DNA from: Candidatus Corynebacterium faecipullorum
Lineage (GTDB): Bacteria > Actinomycetota > Actinomycetes > Mycobacteriales > Mycobacteriaceae
NCBI GenBank assembly: GCA_019114925.1
Contig: DXEO01000160.1
Location: 1-9,224, forward strand
Direction: 5' to 3'
DNA length: 9,224 nt
A model generated the notes under the pieces. That model was not told the DNA's origin, did not search any database, and saw nothing but the letters and a program-made list of their open reading frames with translations. Below are positions 6,462-9,224 of this stretch, one piece after another; the first letter of the stretch is position 1; each line of letters begins with the position of its first letter. The position numbers and the translations under genes are program-made.

Positions 6462-8234
6462 TCACTCCTTAATGGAGCCTTCGGGCTCTTCGCTCTCCTC
6501 TGTGTCTGGGGCATGCTCCGCATCGCCCTCCTCATCCGCTACTGCTTCATCCTCGACTTCAGCTTGGGAGTCGGCTTCAGCATCACCCGTTTCCACGATT
6601 TCTTCCCCACTCACATCAGCCTCAGGCACAGCCTCTACCTCAGCATCACCCCCTACTTCGGAATCGGCTTCCACCGTATCAGCCTCCGCTTCGGCATCAG
6701 TTTCTTCCTTGACGCCAGACGCATCCTCGGCGTCAGTCTTGACCTGGGCTTCTGCGTCGGTGTCAGTATCGGCGTCGGCGTCTGCCTCTGGGCCAGGGTC
6801 GGCGCCAAGCGCTGCCTGATCCTCCTCGTGTTCTTCCTGAGCCGCGCTGGTGGAGTCCTCAGTGGCCTCCTCATCGCGCTCGGCTGCAGCCGAATCTTCC
6901 AGCTCAGCAACCGGGGCGGCAGCGCGGCGCGCACGCCACGCCGTCACTGCCTGTGCGGCGGCAAAAGCGCAGCCTACGACAAGGCACCACAGGGAGCTCA
7001 AGCCCACCGCGGTCCATACCTCAGGTCCTGTGTATCCGTACACGCCCAGCGTTCCGGAAACACCGTAGATTGCCACGAGGGCGGCCACTGCCACCGTGGC
7101 GGTTGCAACGAGCACGACCTGGAAAGACACCAGGGCGCGGCGCCGAGCAAATGCCGCCACGGCCGCGATGGCTGGAATCACCAACAGCACCGCAAACCAG
7201 GGGCTAATAGAAGGCGGAACCGCGGCGGCCAAAGGCAGCGGAGGAAGTGGAGCCACATGGCCGCTAAAGAGGCTCACGCTGGTTCCCTCACCAATGTGCA
7301 TCTCCGAGCCGCTCAGCACTGCGCCGGCTGCCACCGCGGCGTTGGGCAGGTACACAATGCTCACCAGAAACAGGCCGATTGTTCCCAGCGCATTGAGCAC
7401 TGGATAGCTGGCAAGCATGTCCGCCTGGCGTGACCAGCCGAATCCCCACAGAACCACCACGAAAATAAGCCCAGTCGCAACGAGGTACCCGAGGTAGCTC
7501 AGGCCGATACGCGCGGCGTCGACAAACACGCGCGGAACGCCGCTGCGCTTTGCCAAGGCCTTCCACAAGCGCGGCCCCATGCCACCAATGAGGGCAACCA
7601 CATGAAGTAGAAGCATGCGAGGAAGAACGCGATAGAGCTCCGGAGGAAAAACGTCATAGACTTTCCCGGCATCCCACAGCATCAACCACGCAATGACAGT
7701 CAGGACGAGTGGCACCACCAGCACGCAGGCACTCAAGACAAGCAGGTCGTTAATGCTCACCTTATCCTTCACCGCTGCGCGCACGCGGCGGCCCACCAAC
7801 CAGGCCAAGAGCAATGCAGGCAGGGCCGGAATGAAGCCCACATCAATTCCGCCAGCGCGGATAGGTGCAAGGTTGAACACCATCCAGGCCTCCCCGACGA
7901 TGGTGTTCAGCCACGCCGACGGGGAACTGGTGAGAAGAAGTGCTGCGATGGCGACCACCAGGATGCCGAGGACAACAACGAGGTGCGGAACACCGACGAC
8001 GATGAGCATACGGCGAATGCGCCCGCGCAGGGTTGTTGGGGCCTGCGCGCGCCGGGCACGTGCCTTGTCGGACTCGATTCCTTTAATACGCTGTGCCGGA
8101 TCCCGGCGATCCCGCCGGTGCCCTCGCTCAGAGTGCTCAGTACCATCACCGCGTCCGCGCACGTGCGCGCGCGGACGGGCAGACGACCTGGACTGGGGAC
8201 TCGTGTTCTTGTTCATTGGCGTCCACTTTGCCAC
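6462..8234 (-). CDS. DUF6350 family multi-pass membrane protein, PerM-like, with long acidic tail
   Basis: The product has 590 residues from GTG 8234, chosen for GGGGGAGG five bases upstream; GTG 8249 and ATG 8216 are alternatives. A basic cytoplasmic N-terminus (about 1-75) precedes about eight or nine hydrophobic helices (75-430), with the DUF6350 hallmark YLPNAAVAAGAVLSG followed by a Gly/Ser loop and PLPPLPLAAAVP. The last 148 residues are almost only Glu, Asp, Ala, Ser, Thr and Val. The position directly before purN-purH matches Rv0955 (PerM) of M. tuberculosis. PerM is a membrane protein tied to cell division through FtsB and needed at low magnesium (recalled from the literature). A division or envelope role here is by homology of family and position. 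The tail is probably lineage-specific. Confidence 0.88.
   Translation of the reverse strand: MAKWTPMNKNTSPQSRSSARPRAHVRGRGDGTEHSERGHRRDRRDPAQRIKGIESDKARARRAQAPTTLRGRIRRMLIVVGVPHLVVVLGILVVAIAALLLTSSPSAWLNTIVGEAWMVFNLAPIRAGGIDVGFIPALPALLLAWLVGRRVRAAVKDKVSINDLLVLSACVLVVPLVLTVIAWLMLWDAGKVYDVFPPELYRVLPRMLLLHVVALIGGMGPRLWKALAKRSGVPRVFVDAARIGLSYLGYLVATGLIFVVVLWGFGWSRQADMLASYPVLNALGTIGLFLVSIVYLPNAAVAAGAVLSGSEMHIGEGTSVSLFSGHVAPLPPLPLAAAVPPSISPWFAVLLVIPAIAAVAAFARRRALVSFQVVLVATATVAVAALVAIYGVSGTLGVYGYTGPEVWTAVGLSSLWCLVVGCAFAAAQAVTAWRARRAAAPVAELEDSAAAERDEEATEDSTSAAQEEHEEDQAALGADPGPEADADADTDTDAEAQVKTDAEDASGVKEETDAEAEADTVEADSEVGGDAEVEAVPEADVSGEEIVETGDAEADSQAEVEDEAVADEEGDAEHAPDTEESEEPEGSIKE
6465..6908 (-). 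repeat. Low-complexity acidic tail coding repeat
   Basis: This stretch codes for the last 148 residues of the DUF6350 protein. It consists of degenerate GAx/GCx-rich units such as EADADADTDTDAEA and DAEAEAD. Basic residues are very rare. Repeats of this kind tend to vary in length between strains by slippage, which is inferred here. Confidence 0.75.
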
Positions 8235-8239
8235 GGCCG

Positions 8240-8258
8240 CCTCCCCCACCGGGGGTGG
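8240..8258 (-). promoter_or_regulatory. Hairpin overlapping the DUF6350 ribosome binding site
   Basis: On the minus strand CCACCCCC-GGT-GGGGGAGG forms five G-C pairs with a 3-base loop, then an A-A mismatch and two more C-G pairs. The 3' arm is the Shine-Dalgarno sequence of GTG 8234, so the fold would hide it. The pairing is seen; control of translation is inferred. Confidence 0.45.
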
Positions 8259-8501
8259 CGCGACGAGGTCTGATTCAAAAGGTCGGGCACACCCCCGAAC
8301 GGATGCTCTTTATCAGACTCATCTGTAGTTCCATCCGCACATGAGAATCACCCACGCGCACCTCGTTGCTGGAAATCGAAAGCGCCGCCAAAGATTCACT
8401 TCATTCACAGGAATCGGCTACCGTATCAGAACACGCAACGCTTTCGACGTATCAAGAAGAAAAACAACAATCCGGCTTGCTCCGCTCCCACCGAAACGCT
8501 A

Positions 8502-8545
8502 CTGTTACATCTCGTTGGTAACAGGAAGGTCACAATCGGATAACC
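8502..8545 (+). promoter_or_regulatory. Tandem hexamer array, putative MtrA-type binding site
   Basis: GTAACA (8518), GTCACA (8529) and ATAACC (8540) follow each other at exact 11-base steps, fitting RTMACM. CTGTTAC (8502-8508) is an inverted partner of GTAACAG (8518-8524). Direct half-sites one helical turn apart are typical of OmpR-family regulators. The sequence resembles the GTMACA-n5-GTMACA site I recall for MtrA, which controls cell-wall peptidase genes in corynebacteria and mycobacteria. The site lies 66 bases before the M23 start. Confidence 0.55.
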
Positions 8546-8610
8546 AACCAGGTTTAGATGTAACGATTGTTCTGGCTGGACGATAGTAAATTAGGACGGA
8601 AGTAGAGTTC

Positions 8611-9224
8611 ATGCGAAGCAAGACTCAGCGAAGCGCAGGTCGCCACCGGAAGATCGCCTCCTCGCAAACTGCGAAGGGACGTTTAGCGGTAATGACCGTC
8701 GCCGCAGGCGCCGTATCCACCGCAGGTGTTGGCGGCGCAGCAGCTGGCACCATTCAATCCGCTGGCACTGGTGAGACCAAGGCGCAGTCCATCGACTACA
8801 CCTTGCAGGCAGATACCGATCCACTCAAGGACGCACAGGCCGCCGTCGAGGATGCCGCACCACAGATCCTCTCCATCGCTGAGACCAAGCCGGTCGCTGA
8901 CCTAGCTACCCAGCTCGACAAGGCCATTCAGGCCGCCGATGCGCGCGCAGCTGCTGACGAAGCCAACCGTGCACCGTCCGTTGCCCGCCCGGCAGAAGGT
9001 ACTTTCACCTCTGGCTTCGGCCCCCGCTGGGGCTCCTTCCACTCCGGCATTGACATCGCCAATGCCGTGGGCACCCCGATCCTCTCCGTCATGGACGGCA
9101 CTGTCATCGATTCCGGCCCTGCCTCCGGCTACGGCCAGTGGATCCGCATCAAGCACGATGACGGTTCTATGAGCGTCTACGGCCACATGCAGACCCTCGA
9201 CGTCGCTGTGGGCGAGCGCGTCCA
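8611..9224 (+). CDS. M23 family metallopeptidase, secreted or membrane-anchored (truncated by right edge)
   Basis: Translation from ATG 8611 stays open to the window end and gives 204 residues. The N-terminus is basic (RSKTQRSAGRHRK), followed by a weakly hydrophobic Ala/Gly/Val segment (about 24-47) that can act as a signal peptide or anchor. A helical Ala/Gln-rich spacer (65-118) follows. The LytM-type peptidase domain begins at about 128 with GTFTSGFGPRWG. It has the HxxxD zinc-binding motif HSGID (H144, D148) and the active-site His of VYGHM (H192). The final HxH motif would lie past the edge. The enzyme should cut peptidoglycan cross-bridges or stems outside the membrane, or, if inactive, activate another hydrolase. 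The preceding bases AGGACGGAAGTAGAG supply a purine-rich ribosome site. It corresponds by neighbourhood to Rv0950c. Confidence 0.93.
   Translation, partial: MRSKTQRSAGRHRKIASSQTAKGRLAVMTVAAGAVSTAGVGGAAAGTIQSAGTGETKAQSIDYTLQADTDPLKDAQAAVEDAAPQILSIAETKPVADLATQLDKAIQAADARAAADEANRAPSVARPAEGTFTSGFGPRWGSFHSGIDIANAVGTPILSVMDGTVIDSGPASGYGQWIRIKHDDGSMSVYGHMQTLDVAVGERV

Larger units (their letters stand above)
8235..8610. promoter_or_regulatory. Divergent regulatory region between DUF6350 and M23 genes
   Basis: These 376 bases hold the promoters of both genes; no gene is seen in them. On the DUF6350 side there is a 7-base inverted repeat GTCTGAT (8268-8274) / ATCAGAC (8312-8318). It encloses a smaller stem, TCGGG (8283-8287) / CCCGA (8294-8298), and the ribosome-site hairpin (8240-8258) lies next to it. 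CGTATCA occurs at 8422-8428 and 8448-8454. On the M23 side there is the tandem hexamer array (8518-8545) and a further GTAAC (8560-8564). A TAAATT (8587-8592) is a possible -10 for the M23 gene. No clear -10 is found for the DUF6350 gene. Confidence 0.5.

Noticed and set aside
6513..7433. 306-codon open frame on the plus strand
   Set aside because: It is antisense to the DUF6350 gene, and much of it mirrors the acidic repeat and membrane helices.
1..9224. Mobile elements, CRISPR arrays or phage genes
   Set aside because: No transposase, integrase, regularly spaced identical repeats or target-site duplications were seen.

Overview
The window looks like a chromosomal segment of a Corynebacterium-type actinobacterium (Mycobacteriales). 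The base composition is high but not extreme in GC, GTG starts are frequent, and several genes code for cytoplasmic proline/glutamine-rich stretches followed by one membrane segment. The order DUF6350 membrane protein - purN - purH matches Rv0955-purN-purH of M. tuberculosis (from memory). A divergent M23 peptidase lies next to it, as Rv0950c lies nearby there. This assignment is by eye; no search was run.

Left part (1-4031), an envelope and signalling block. A Ser/Thr protein kinase (minus strand, only its first 69 residues in the window) is divergent from a small membrane-anchored protein with an acidic linker and a two-Cys extracellular domain (352-1020). Convergent to that is a two-gene minus-strand operon. 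Its first gene (2003-2926) encodes a Gln/Pro-rich single-pass protein with another two-Cys extracellular end; its second (1044-1985) encodes a lipoprotein with a penicillin-binding/class A beta-lactamase-like fold. A divergent promoter region separates this operon from a third single-pass protein (3198-4031), whose extracellular part looks like an NPCBM-type carbohydrate-binding domain.

Middle part (4032-6421), purine synthesis. purN (GAR transformylase) and purH (AICAR transformylase/IMP cyclohydrolase) lie in tandem on the minus strand. purN appears to be leaderless. Tandem hairpins lie downstream of purH.

Right part (6462-9224), cell wall and division. A DUF6350 multi-pass membrane protein resembling mycobacterial PerM, with a 148-residue acidic tail, is transcribed away from a truncated M23 metallopeptidase gene. 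The intergenic region between them holds three RTMACM hexamers at exact 11-bp steps, which look like a binding site for an OmpR-type regulator such as MtrA. It also holds a hairpin that overlaps the likely ribosome binding site of the DUF6350 gene.

The most interesting parts are the kinase-associated set of membrane-anchored sensor-like proteins at the left and the regulatory region at 8235-8610.
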